Source: Sphingomonas panacis | GTDB lineage: Bacteria > Pseudomonadota > Alphaproteobacteria > Sphingomonadales > Sphingomonadaceae | Reading direction: 5' to 3' | NCBI RefSeq assembly: GCF_001717955.1 | Contig: NZ_CP014168.1 | Coordinates: 3,937,501 to 4,001,500, forward strand | Length of the DNA: 64,000 nucleotides | Shown here: in pieces, positions 8,961-17,340 of the stretch | Numbering within the stretch: the stretch's first letter is position 1 | Layout of the letters: every line of letters starts with the position of its first letter | Translations under genes and position numbers: made by a program | The notes under the pieces: generated by a model | What the model saw: only the letters and a program-made list of their open reading frames with translations | The model's database searches: none | Told to the model about the DNA's origin: nothing

Positions 8961-9500
8961 ATGCACGACCCTGACACCAGAGCCGGAGGCTACCCCTTCG
9001 TTAGTGGCCGCTGGCACGTGATCGACGAGATCGATCTCGTCGGTCTCGTCGCGGACCACGCCGCCGCCGAACGGCTCTGTGCGCGGCTGGAAGCCTGCGC
9101 CGACCAGCTTCCCCAGCGCCCTGCGCCAGCCGAGATCGGCGATCTGTGCGCGGCGCTGCAATCCAGCATCGTCGACCACGTCGAATCCGAAGACCGCTTC
9201 CTCGCCACCATGTTCGCGCACGATTTGCGCGATCCGCTCTGTCACGCGCTGCTCGACCATATTCACACGCGCCATGTCGCCTGCACGGTGCTCGCGCAGG
9301 ATCTGATCGCCTCGCTCGACGCCACCGCGCCGGGACACCGCACCATCTGCGCGGAGGCGCTCGGCTATATGCTACGCTGCTTCTTCGACGGGTGCCGCGC
9401 GGCGATGGCGTTCGAGGAACTGGCGATCGTCGTGCTCGCCGGCACGCGGCTCACCCGCGAAGCGCGCGCGCTGCTCACCGGGCGGCTCGCCGCCGCCTGA
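8961..9500 (+). CDS. Hemerythrin-like domain protein
   Basis: 179 residues, predicted all-helical. Spaced metal-ligand candidates fit a hemerythrin-type di-iron bundle: DHAAAERL near residue 32, DHVESEDRF near 72, HIHTRH near 99 and FEELAIVVLAG near 150. Proteins of this type bind O2 or NO or sense or repair iron under oxygen shift. The upstream FNR box and position between ompW and the FNR gene suggest expression at low oxygen. Residues 110-150 include two Cys (ICAEALGYMLRCFF). Exact role (NO defence, Fe-S repair, O2 buffering) is not resolvable. The start is fixed by AAGGAG at 8948. Confidence 0.75.
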   Translation: MHDPDTRAGGYPFVSGRWHVIDEIDLVGLVADHAAAERLCARLEACADQLPQRPAPAEIGDLCAALQSSIVDHVESEDRFLATMFAHDLRDPLCHALLDHIHTRHVACTVLAQDLIASLDATAPGHRTICAEALGYMLRCFFDGCRAAMAFEELAIVVLAGTRLTREARALLTGRLAAA

Positions 9501-9505
9501 CCCGC

Positions 9506-10216
9506 TCAGGCCGGCTCGGCCCGCGCCTGCAGCGCCGCACGATCACGGATCGTCACGCCGCGCGCGCCGGGAAGCGCGATCAGCCCCGCCGCCTTCAACT
9601 TGGTCAATTGCCGGCTCACCGTCTCGATCGTCAGCCCCAGCACGTCGGCGATCTGCCCGCGCGTCAGCGGTAGATCGAACGTCACCGGGCCGGATTCGGT
9701 GGCGCGGCACCCGGCGCTGCCGGCGCGATCCGCCATGCTGAGCAGGAAGCCGGCGATCTTCTCCTCCGCCGATTTGCGCGCGAGCATCAGCATCCGTCCG
9801 CGCGCTTCCTCAAGCGCCGAGAAGGTGCGCTGGAGGAGCATCCGCTCCATCCGCACATGATCTTCCAGCACCCGTTCGAACGGCTTGCGCGGAAACACGC
9901 ACAGCTCGGCGTCGGTCAGCGCGGTAACGGTGAAATCCGATTGCTCGGCATAGGGCCGGCCGACGAAATCGGCGGGATAGAGCAGCCCGACGATCTGCTC
10001 GCGGCCGTCGGCGGTCGAGGCGCTGAGCTTGAGTACGCCGGCGAGCAGATTGGCGCAAACGATGCTTTCGTCACCCGCCCATATCACCGTCTCGCCGCGC
10101 GCGACGGTCTGGCGGCGCCCGAGCGTGTTGAGCGCGGTCAGCTCCGCATCAGTCAGGCTCCCGCAGAGCGACTGATCCCGCACGGCGCAATCGGCGCAGA
10201 TGTCTGTGACGAGCAT
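9506..10216 (-). CDS. FNR/FnrN-type oxygen-responsive transcription regulator
   Basis: 236 residues from the ATG at 10216, which is preceded by AGGGGGG; a longer frame to 10279 lacks support. It is a Crp/Fnr family regulator with a cyclic-nucleotide-type sensor fold and C-terminal helix-turn-helix. Four Cys fit an O2-sensitive 4Fe-4S cluster: Cys7, Cys10 and Cys18 in DICADCAVRDQSLC, and Cys106 in AELCVFPRKPF, the position of Cys122 of E. coli FNR. The recognition helix ETVSRQL carries the Glu, Ser and Arg that read TTGAT half-sites. Matching boxes lie at hemN/ompW, the hemerythrin gene and cydA/cydD. A weak TTGAAGATCGACAA at 10266-10279 might allow autoregulation. Confidence 0.92.
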   Translation of the reverse strand: MLVTDICADCAVRDQSLCGSLTDAELTALNTLGRRQTVARGETVIWAGDESIVCANLLAGVLKLSASTADGREQIVGLLYPADFVGRPYAEQSDFTVTALTDAELCVFPRKPFERVLEDHVRMERMLLQRTFSALEEARGRMLMLARKSAEEKIAGFLLSMADRAGSAGCRATESGPVTFDLPLTRGQIADVLGLTIETVSRQLTKLKAAGLIALPGARGVTIRDRAALQARAEPA

Positions 10217-10277
10217 AGCCCCCCTATAAAGGGCTTCGCACCGTTTGTCTTGCCATCGTATCGTTTTGAAGATCGAC

Positions 10278-10306
10278 AAAAAGACCGGCGTCTCACGACG
10301 CCGGTC
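10278..10306 (-). terminator. Intrinsic terminator of the cydABX operon
   Basis: On the minus strand, GACCGGCGTC and GACGCCGGTC (10283-10292 and 10297-10306) form a perfect 10-bp stem with a 4-base loop. Five T follow (10278-10282). It lies just after the cydX stop and separates the operon from the FNR gene. Confidence 0.85.
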
Positions 10307-10312
10307 CGAGTG

Positions 10313-10435
10313 TCACTGGTTGGTGATCGCGTCCTCGTCATCCTCGATGGGCAACGAGAATTCGTGCCAGATCCCGTTGAGAACTCCGAACACCACCGCC
10401 AGGCCCAGGCCCAGCACCCATGTAAAATACCACAT
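10313..10435 (-). CDS. cydX: Cytochrome bd oxidase small subunit CydX (40 aa)
   Basis: ATG at 10435 and TGA at 10313-10315 give a 40-residue protein beginning MWYFTWVLGLGLAVVFGVLN, followed by GIWHEFSLPIEDDEDAITNQ. MWYFxWxLG with one membrane helix and the following Trp, then an acidic tail, is the CydX/YbgT pattern. CydX stabilises the haem site of the CydAB complex in the inner membrane. It starts 20 bases after the cydB stop, with GGATCAAGCG before the ATG, and is followed by the operon terminator. It is below common annotation length cut-offs. Confidence 0.93.
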   Translation of the reverse strand: MWYFTWVLGLGLAVVFGVLNGIWHEFSLPIEDDEDAITNQ

Positions 10436-10454
10436 CGCTTGATCCTTCTCGGGC

Positions 10455-11594
10455 TCAGTAGAAATCGGGGTTGGTGCGAACCTCATCGGTGGTGACGCGG
10501 CCCCACATTACCTTGAACGCCCAACTCGTGTAGGCGAGCACGATCGGCAGGAAGACCACCGTCACGAACACCATGATGCCGAGCGTCTTGGCGGTCGAAG
10601 AAGCGTTCCACACCGTCAGGCTCGAATGCGTGTCGATGCTCGACGGCAGGATGTACGGGAACATCGACAGTCCGACCGTGGCGATGATCCCCGTCGCAGC
10701 CAGCGCCGAGCCGCCGAACGAGGTCTTCTCCCAGCCATTGGTGATGCCGGCGAACGCCAGCACCGCCCCGCCGAAACCGAGCGCCGGCGCAATCAGCATC
10801 CACGGATACAGCCCGTAATTGCCGAGCCACGCGCCGGCGACATGCTCGGTGGTCGTGCGCAGCGGGTTGGACTGGCCGGACGGATCAGCGACCGTCAGCA
10901 TGTGATAGCCGATGTCGCCGAACGCGACATACGCCCCGCCGAGCGCGAACAGCACCACGGCGGCGATCGCGGCGATGCAGCCATAGCCGCGTGCGCGGTC
11001 GTGGACTGGGCCGTGCTCGACCTTGAAGGTCAGCCAGGTCGCGCCATGCAGCACCAGCATCGCCACCGACAACAGCCCGCACAGCAAGGTGAACGGCGTG
11101 AACAACCCCAGGAGCCCCCCCTCATAGAACGAGCGCAGATCGCTATCGAGCCGGAACGGCGCACCCGACAGCACGTTGCCGACCGCGACGCCGAACACCA
11201 GCGCGGGCACCAGACCCCCGACGAACAGCGCATAGTCCCACCGCGTCCGCCACGCCGGGTCGTCGCGCTTCGAACGGTATTTGAACCCCACCGGCCGCAG
11301 GATCAGCGCGGCCAGCACCAGGAACATCGCCAGATAGAAGCCCGAGAAGCTCACCGCGTAAACGAACGGCCACGCGGCGAAGATCGCGCCGCCGCCGGTG
11401 ATGAACCACACGAAATTGCCTTCCCAGTTCGGCCCGACGGTGTTGATCACCATCCGCCGCTCGGGGTCGGTCTTCGCGACCCAGGGCAGCAGCGCCGCCA
11501 CCCCGAGATCATAGCCGTCGGTCAGCGCGAAGCCGATCAACAGCACCCCCATCAGCACCCACCAGATCAGGCGCAGGTTTTCATAGTCGAACAT
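10455..11594 (-). CDS. cydB: Cytochrome bd ubiquinol oxidase subunit II
   Basis: 379 residues, normal for CydB, starting MFDYENLRLIWWVLMGVLLIGFALTDGYDLG. That N-terminal pattern, including the Asp pair of the GYDLG region, is typical of the subunit. About eight or nine membrane segments follow, and GPNWEGNFVWFITGGGAIFAAWP is another family block. It pairs with CydA in the inner membrane to reduce O2 with quinol at high affinity. It follows cydA by 14 bases and precedes cydX, so the operon is cydABX. Confidence 0.96.
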   Translation of the reverse strand: MFDYENLRLIWWVLMGVLLIGFALTDGYDLGVAALLPWVAKTDPERRMVINTVGPNWEGNFVWFITGGGAIFAAWPFVYAVSFSGFYLAMFLVLAALILRPVGFKYRSKRDDPAWRTRWDYALFVGGLVPALVFGVAVGNVLSGAPFRLDSDLRSFYEGGLLGLFTPFTLLCGLLSVAMLVLHGATWLTFKVEHGPVHDRARGYGCIAAIAAVVLFALGGAYVAFGDIGYHMLTVADPSGQSNPLRTTTEHVAGAWLGNYGLYPWMLIAPALGFGGAVLAFAGITNGWEKTSFGGSALAATGIIATVGLSMFPYILPSSIDTHSSLTVWNASSTAKTLGIMVFVTVVFLPIVLAYTSWAFKVMWGRVTTDEVRTNPDFY

Positions 11595-11608
11595 TGTTTA
11601 TGTCCCTT

Positions 11609-13180
11609 TCAAGCGGCCAGCGGGGTCGCGGGGAGCGTGCCGGGTTCCGGCTGCGGATCCTCGTCATGTTCGAACGGCCCCTTCTTGATCGACGTGAGCA
11701 TCAGCCGCACCTCGATGACGGCCAGCACGCCGTACAGCGCGGTGAAGCCGAAGATCGTCGTCCACAGCGCCCCGCGCGACAGCGAGGATGCGGCGAGGAA
11801 GGTCGGCAGCACGCCCTCGATCGCCCACGGCTGACGTCCGATCTCGGCCAACAGCCAGCCGAGTTCGATCGCCACCCACGGCAGCGGAATCGAGATCACG
11901 GCTAGCCGCAGGAACCAGCGCGTGCTGTCATGCCGCCGCAGGCTGGCGAGCACGAACGCGGTGGCGAACAGCGCGATCATGTAGAAGCCGATGAACGCCA
12001 TGGTCCGGAAGCTCCAGAACATCAGCGGCACGTTCGGCACGACATCCCACGCCGTCTTGGCGATCAGTTCGGGGCTGGCCATGCGAGGATCGGCGACATG
12101 CGCCTTCAAGAGCAACGCATAGCCGAGATCGCGCTTGTGCGCCTCGAACCGCGCCCGCTCGGCCACATTGGTGGGATCGCGCTTGAGCTTCTGCACAGCG
12201 TCATAGGCGACCACGCCCGAGGTGATCCGCTCCTGTGCCTTGAGCACGAGCTCCGACATGCCCGTCACCTCTTTGTCGAGGCTGCGGGTCGCGATCAGGC
12301 CGAGCACCCACGGCACTTCGACCGAATAGCGCGTCTTGCGGGCAACCGTATCGGGCATACCGATCAGCGTGATGCCGGCCGGTGCCGGCGCGGTGTGCCA
12401 CGCCGCCTCGATCGCGGCGAGCTTCATCTTCTGGTTGTCGGTCAGCGCATAGCCGCTCTCGTCACCCAGCACGACCACCGACAGCGACGACAGCAGCCCA
12501 AACGCCGCCGCCACCGCCATCGAGCGTTTGGCGACGCCGCGATACTTCCCTTTTAGAAGGTAGAAGGCGGAGATGCCGAGCACGAACACCGAAGCGCAGA
12601 CATAGCCGGCGCTGACGGTGTGGACGAACTTGGCCTGCGCGATCGGATTGAACAGCACCTGCCCGAAGCTGGACACTTCCATCCGCATCGTCTCGGGATT
12701 GAACTGCGCCCCGACCGGATTCTGCATCCAGCCGTTCGCGATCAGAATCCACAGCGCCGACAGGTTGGTGCCGAGCGCCACCAGGAAGGTGACGATCAGA
12801 TGTCCGAGCTTCGACAGCCGGTTCCACCCGAAGAACATCACCCCGACCATCGTGGCTTCGAGGAAGAACGCCATCAGCCCCTCGATTGCGAGCGGCGCGC
12901 CGAAGATGTCGCCGACATAATGCGAGAAATACGACCAGTTGGTGCCGAACTCGAACTCCATCGTCAGCCCGGTCGAGACGCCGAGCACGAAGTTGATCGC
13001 GAACAACCGTCCCCAGAAGCGCGTGATGACGCGCCAGATCGGCCGGTTGGTCATCACATACACCGATTCCATAATGACGAGCATGAAGCTCAGCCCCAAG
13101 GTCAGCGGAACGAACAGAAAGTGGTAGAGTGCGGTCAGCGCGAATTGCAGCCGCGACAGGTCGATAACACCCGGGTCCAT
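11609..13180 (-). CDS. cydA: Cytochrome bd ubiquinol oxidase subunit I
   Basis: 523 residues from the ATG at 13180, preceded by GGGGAGACACAAATT; an in-frame extension to 13255 would run into the FNR box and is rejected. CydA holds haems b558, b595 and d and the quinol site. Visible landmarks are LQFALTALYHFLFVPLTLG near residue 10-28 (haem ligand His), GDESGY followed by a long periplasmic region of ~130 residues matching the long Q-loop type of E. coli CydA, and EIGRQPWAIEGVLPT near 455. Leader operon position with cydB and cydX; an FNR box is centred about 80 bases upstream of the ATG. Confidence 0.96.
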   Translation of the reverse strand: MDPGVIDLSRLQFALTALYHFLFVPLTLGLSFMLVIMESVYVMTNRPIWRVITRFWGRLFAINFVLGVSTGLTMEFEFGTNWSYFSHYVGDIFGAPLAIEGLMAFFLEATMVGVMFFGWNRLSKLGHLIVTFLVALGTNLSALWILIANGWMQNPVGAQFNPETMRMEVSSFGQVLFNPIAQAKFVHTVSAGYVCASVFVLGISAFYLLKGKYRGVAKRSMAVAAAFGLLSSLSVVVLGDESGYALTDNQKMKLAAIEAAWHTAPAPAGITLIGMPDTVARKTRYSVEVPWVLGLIATRSLDKEVTGMSELVLKAQERITSGVVAYDAVQKLKRDPTNVAERARFEAHKRDLGYALLLKAHVADPRMASPELIAKTAWDVVPNVPLMFWSFRTMAFIGFYMIALFATAFVLASLRRHDSTRWFLRLAVISIPLPWVAIELGWLLAEIGRQPWAIEGVLPTFLAASSLSRGALWTTIFGFTALYGVLAVIEVRLMLTSIKKGPFEHDEDPQPEPGTLPATPLAA

Positions 13181-13254
13181 AATTTGTGTCTCCCCGCGGG
13201 GCCGGACTCGGCCCCAAGCTGCCAGCGGATTAGGCGCGCACCGGGGCATCGACA

Positions 13255-13268
13255 TTGACGCGAGTCAA
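13255..13268. promoter_or_regulatory. FNR box between cydA and cydD
   Basis: TTGACGCGAGTCAA is a perfect TTGAC-N4-GTCAA palindrome in the divergent promoter. At -41.5 spacing it would start the cydA transcript near 13220 (40-base leader). On the cydD side the same spacing lands on the ATG at 13303, so it fits cydABX better. Confidence 0.75.
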
Positions 13269-13302
13269 AGACCACGATGCCCAATCAGGCGAGGACGTTG
13301 CC

Positions 13303-14967
13303 ATGAACGCGATCACCATCGACCGGACCTCGCAGCGTATACGCACGCGGTGGCTGAAAGCCGCCGTGGCCGATGGCGGCCGGGCCCGCCAATCCACAAG
13401 CCTGCTGGTGCTCGATACGGTGGCGGCGATCGGCTTCGCCGCCGGACTGGCCGGTACGGTGGTGGCGGTGCCGTCGATCGGCGCGATGCTGCCCTGGGCG
13501 GCGCTGATGGCGGTCTCGGGCGGCGCGCGTGGGACGTTTGCGATGCTCGCCTCCCGCACCGGCGCGGCCGGTGCGGAACAGAGCAAGCTGCGCCTGCGCC
13601 GCCGGATCGTCGAGACATCGCTCCACCGCGCGCCTGGATCGGCCGCGACCACTGGCACGCTGATGAACGCGGCGGTGGACGAGGTCGACGCGATCGACGG
13701 CTATGTCGCCCGCTTCCTGCCCGCGCGGCAGGCGGGCGCGGTGGCGCCGTTCCTCGTGCTCGCCGCCACCGCCTTCGCCAGCCCGGTCGCCGCCGGCATC
13801 CTGTTCGCGACGCTGGTGCCCTTCATTCTCGTGATGGCGCTGGCGGGCGGCGCGGCGGCGGATGTGTCGCGCCAGCAGTTCCTCGCGCTGTCCCGGCTGT
13901 CGGGCCGCTTCGCCGACCGCATCCGCGCGCTACCGGTCGTGCTCGCCTTCGGTGCTGAAGAGAGCGAGGCCGCAGCGCTCGGCCGCGCCGCGGACGACCT
14001 CGCCCGCCGCACGATGCGCGTGCTTCGCGTCGCCTTCGTGTCCTCGGGCGCGCTGGAATTCTTCGCCGCGCTGTCGGTCGCGCTGGTGGCGGTCTATTGC
14101 GGGTTCAACCTGCTCCACCTCCTGCCCTTCCCGGTGCCGGAGCAGCTCGATCTCGGCCGCGCGCTTTTCGTGCTCGCGCTGGCGCCCGAATTCTACGCGC
14201 CGATGCGCCGCCTCGCCGCCGCCTATCACGACAAGCAATCCGCCGAGACCGCGGCCGACCGGCTCGCGGCGCTGGAGGGCGAAGGTCGCCCCCCCGTCAC
14301 CAAAATGCCGCTGCCCCGCATCGCGCCGCGCGTCGTGTTCGACTCGGTAACGATCCGCTACCCCGGCGAGGATACCGCCGCCATCAGCCGCTTCTCGCTC
14401 GACATCGCGCCCGGCGAAACAGTGGCGTTGCTCGGCCCGTCGGGCAGCGGCAAGAGCAGCCTGCTGCACCTCCTGCTCGGGTTGGCGCCGCTGAGCGATG
14501 GCGCGGTGCGCGTGGGCGGCATCGATCTGGCCGAGGCCGGCAGCGTTGCGGCCATCGCCGCATGGGTCGGCCAGACCCCGCTGATCGTCACGGGGTCGAT
14601 CCGCGAGAACCTGTTGCTCGCCTGCTCCGGGGCGTCGCCGCAGGAGCTCAGCGACGTGATCCACGCCGCCGGTCTAGGCCCGATGCTGGCGCGGCGCCCG
14701 CTGGGTGTCGACAGCCCGATCGACCTGCGCGGCGGTGGCCTGTCGGGCGGCGAACGGCGGCGGATCGCACTCGCCCGCGCGCTGCTCAAAGCCGCGCCGC
14801 TGCTGCTGCTCGACGAGCCGACCGCGCATCTCGACGCCGAGGCCGAGGACGATCTGATCGCCACCATCGATCGTGCCCGCGCCGGCCGCACCACGATCAT
14901 CGCCACGCACAGCGAACAACTCGCCGCCATCGCCCACCGCGTAATCCGGCTCGGAGACACCGCATGA
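13303..14967 (+). CDS. cydD: Thiol reductant ABC exporter subunit CydD
   Basis: 554 residues from the ATG at 13303, preceded by GAGGACG; the longer frame from 13255 overlaps the FNR box. It is a half-transporter with an N-terminal six-helix domain and a C-terminal ATPase: Walker A GPSGSGKSS near residue 380, LSGGERRRIAL near 480, Walker B LLLLDEPTAHLD near 500. With CydC it exports glutathione and cysteine to the periplasm and is needed to assemble cytochrome bd. It is divergent from cydABX and overlaps cydC by 4 bases. Confidence 0.93.
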   Translation: MNAITIDRTSQRIRTRWLKAAVADGGRARQSTSLLVLDTVAAIGFAAGLAGTVVAVPSIGAMLPWAALMAVSGGARGTFAMLASRTGAAGAEQSKLRLRRRIVETSLHRAPGSAATTGTLMNAAVDEVDAIDGYVARFLPARQAGAVAPFLVLAATAFASPVAAGILFATLVPFILVMALAGGAAADVSRQQFLALSRLSGRFADRIRALPVVLAFGAEESEAAALGRAADDLARRTMRVLRVAFVSSGALEFFAALSVALVAVYCGFNLLHLLPFPVPEQLDLGRALFVLALAPEFYAPMRRLAAAYHDKQSAETAADRLAALEGEGRPPVTKMPLPRIAPRVVFDSVTIRYPGEDTAAISRFSLDIAPGETVALLGPSGSGKSSLLHLLLGLAPLSDGAVRVGGIDLAEAGSVAAIAAWVGQTPLIVTGSIRENLLLACSGASPQELSDVIHAAGLGPMLARRPLGVDSPIDLRGGGLSGGERRRIALARALLKAAPLLLLDEPTAHLDAEAEDDLIATIDRARAGRTTIIATHSEQLAAIAHRVIRLGDTA

Positions 14968-16592
14968 GCCAGCCGCTCGAAACGCTGATCGCCGCCGAAC
15001 GCCGCACCCAGCGCCCGCTGCTGCGCCGCGCCGCCCTGTATGCGGCGCTGGTCGCGGCGGCGTCGGTCGTGCTGCTCGGCCTGTCCGGCTGGTTCATCAC
15101 CGCCGCAGCTTTCGCCGGTGCGGCCGGGACGCTGGCCGCGCAGGCGTTCAACTACATGCTGCCGAGTGCCGGCATCCGCCTGCTCGCGATCGTGCGGACG
15201 GGCGCGCGCTATGGCGAGCGGCTGGCGGCGCACGAGGCGGCGTTCGGCGCGCTCGCCCGTATCCGCCCTGCGCTGTTCCGCGCGATCGCCGCCGCGCCGG
15301 TCGGCAAGGCGCTCGCGCTGAGCACCGGCGAAGCCACCGCACGGATGATCGGCGACGTGGATGCGATCGAGACTCGCTTCGTCCGTTTGTCCGCGCCGTG
15401 GGGCGTCGCCGCCGCTTTGGCATCCGGGCTGTGCCTGACGGTGTTGGGCGGCGCGCTCGCCGCGCTCTCGACGGTCGCCTGCCTCGCCGCGCTGCTGCTT
15501 TCCGCGCGCGCGTTGTCGCGCCGGCTCGAAGCGCCCGGCCGCGCGGTTCAGATCGCCGCCGGCGTGTTGCGGGAGGATTTCGCGCAGGCGATCGAAGCCG
15601 CGCCCGAACTGCGCTGCTTCGGGCTGGAGTCGTGGGCCGCCGATCGCATCGACGCGGCCAGCCGCGCGCTCGCCGCCGCCCAGCGCGCACAGGCGAGTGT
15701 GGCGGGCTGGTTCGAACTGATCCAGGCGCTGTCGATCGCCCTCGCGGCATCGGCGGCGGCGCTGCTGTCCGCCCCGGCGGGCGCGGAGATTGCCGCGCTG
15801 GCGGCGCTCGCCGCCGCGATGACGCTCGACGGTGCCGCCCCGCTGCTGCACGGCCAGATCGACCGTGGTAAAATGCGCGAAGCGGCCGCCCGGCTCGACA
15901 CGCTCTTCGCGCCTCTCCCGCCCGCACGCGCGACCGCGATTCCGTCGGACACGCCGGTCCTGACCTTCCAGCATCCCGCGCCCTGCCGAGTCGCGCCGGG
16001 CGAGCGGCTCGCGCTGACCGGCCCGTCGGGCGCTGGCAAGACCATGATCGTCGAGACGCTGATCGGCCTGCGCCGCGCCACACCCGGCGAGATCACGCTC
16101 GACGGGATCGACCTCGCCACCGTGCCCCTGCCAGCTCTCCGCCACCGCTTCGCGTGGGCACCACAGGATGCGATGCTGCTGTCGGGCACGATCCGCGAAA
16201 ACCTGATGCTTGCCAATCCATGCGCCGACGACGCGACGTTATGGGCCGCGCTCCACGACGCCGTTCTCGAAGACCGCGTCCGCGCGCTCGACCATGGCCT
16301 CGACGGCTGGATCGGCGAAAACGGCGTGCGTCTCTCAGGCGGCGAGCGCCGCCGCCTCGCGCTCGCCCGCGCCTATTGCGCGCGCGCGCCGTGGCTGTTG
16401 CTCGACGAACCGAGCGAAGGCCTTGACGCTGCCACCGAAGCGGTCCTCACCGACCGGCTGCGCAGCCGCCTCGACCGGACGGGTCAGGGCCTCATCCTCG
16501 TCACGCACCGGCCCACGCTCAAGGCCTTGTGTCCGCGCATATTGGCGATCGAACCCGATCGCCCCGGCGCCACCGTCCGCCTCGTCGCGTGA
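14964..16592 (+). CDS. cydC: Thiol reductant ABC exporter subunit CydC
   Basis: 542 residues starting MSQPLETLIAAERR at an ATGA overlap with the cydD stop. The hydrophobic helix block ASVVLLGLSGWFITAAAFAG is the recognisable CydC N-terminus. ATPase motifs are Walker A GPSGAGKTM near residue 352, LSGGERRRLAL near 456 and Walker B LLLDEPSEGLD near 475. It forms the heterodimer with CydD in the inner membrane. It ends 10 bases before the convergent reductase gene. Confidence 0.93.
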   Translation: MSQPLETLIAAERRTQRPLLRRAALYAALVAAASVVLLGLSGWFITAAAFAGAAGTLAAQAFNYMLPSAGIRLLAIVRTGARYGERLAAHEAAFGALARIRPALFRAIAAAPVGKALALSTGEATARMIGDVDAIETRFVRLSAPWGVAAALASGLCLTVLGGALAALSTVACLAALLLSARALSRRLEAPGRAVQIAAGVLREDFAQAIEAAPELRCFGLESWAADRIDAASRALAAAQRAQASVAGWFELIQALSIALAASAAALLSAPAGAEIAALAALAAAMTLDGAAPLLHGQIDRGKMREAAARLDTLFAPLPPARATAIPSDTPVLTFQHPAPCRVAPGERLALTGPSGAGKTMIVETLIGLRRATPGEITLDGIDLATVPLPALRHRFAWAPQDAMLLSGTIRENLMLANPCADDATLWAALHDAVLEDRVRALDHGLDGWIGENGVRLSGGERRRLALARAYCARAPWLLLDEPSEGLDAATEAVLTDRLRSRLDRTGQGLILVTHRPTLKALCPRILAIEPDRPGATVRLVA

Positions 16593-16602
16593 ACCGTGCC
16601 GA

Positions 16603-17340
16603 TCAGTCGAGCCCGGTCTTGCCCGGCGCCCAATACGCCTTGGTAAGCAGGCGGCTCGCTGGAAGCGTGAGCGCGCGCCGAAGCGTCTGAACCGTCCCGG
16701 CCTTGCCAACCAGCACGAACGAAGCGCCGGCCGCCGCCAGATCGGGAAGCGCCGCCGCCATCGCCGCAACATGCGACTCCTCCGGGCATCGCTCGACCAG
16801 TGCCGCGTCATCAAGACCAAGCTCGACTGCCACCTGCCGGGCGCTCTCGAGATCGCCGACTTCGAAGTGACAGGACAAGACGCGCCTCGGCTCCTGACGC
16901 GTCGCCGCATAGGCCAGTCCGATCGCCGTCTCGTCACCGAAGATCGCGAGCGGGCCGGACAGGCGACGCAGGTCGAGCGATCCGCGCGGCCCGAAGATGT
17001 CGCATTCGTCGCCGGGCCGGACGGTCCGCACCCACGCACCACCCGGCCCGTCGCCATGCGCGTAGCCCAGGATGCACATCCGCCCCGCCGCCGCGTTCCA
17101 TTCGATCGGCGTATAGGTCCGCGCGACGAACGCCGACCCCATCGCGATCTGCACCTTGTCGCCCGGCGTCCACGCCGCGCCCTTGAGCGCCGCGCCTTCG
17201 AGCGTGATCAGCCGGAAGCGATCGGTCAGCCGCTCGCTCGCGATGACGGTGGCTCGCTTCATCAGCAGCCGTGTTAACGCTTTGCTCAACCGCCCCGGTG
17301 CCTTGGCGGAGGGGCGGTTCGGCAGCGTGTCCGCGAACAT
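16603..17340 (-). CDS. Siderophore-interacting protein (FAD ferric reductase family)
   Basis: 245 residues from the ATG at 17340, overlapping the methyltransferase TGA by one base. The fold is SIP/ViuB-like: an N-terminal FAD-binding barrel with VARTYTPIEW (the RxYTxR-like FAD motif, with Ile-Glu in place of the usual Arg) near residue 75, and a C-terminal NAD(P)H-binding part with LAIFGDETAIG near 133. Such proteins reduce ferric siderophores in the cytoplasm. Here it is paired with an O-methyltransferase rather than a transporter, so other redox roles are possible. The family's C-terminal YWxxGK pattern is present as AYWAPGKTG. Confidence 0.82.
   Translation of the reverse strand: MFADTLPNRPSAKAPGRLSKALTRLLMKRATVIASERLTDRFRLITLEGAALKGAAWTPGDKVQIAMGSAFVARTYTPIEWNAAAGRMCILGYAHGDGPGGAWVRTVRPGDECDIFGPRGSLDLRRLSGPLAIFGDETAIGLAYAATRQEPRRVLSCHFEVGDLESARQVAVELGLDDAALVERCPEESHVAAMAAALPDLAAAGASFVLVGKAGTVQTLRRALTLPASRLLTKAYWAPGKTGLD

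Noticed and set aside
10266..10279. TTGAAGATCGACAA as a strong FNR box for autoregulation
   Set aside because: The right half is degenerate (GACAA) and the site overlaps the terminator tail; kept only as a weak possibility.
13181..13302. Longer N-termini for cydA and cydD reaching 13255
   Set aside because: Both would read through the shared FNR box and lack ribosome-binding sites; the internal starts match family length.
14358..16145. 595-residue open frame antisense to cydC
   Set aside because: Arg/Gly/Asp-rich composition without domain sequence; it mirrors the high GC at third positions of cydC.
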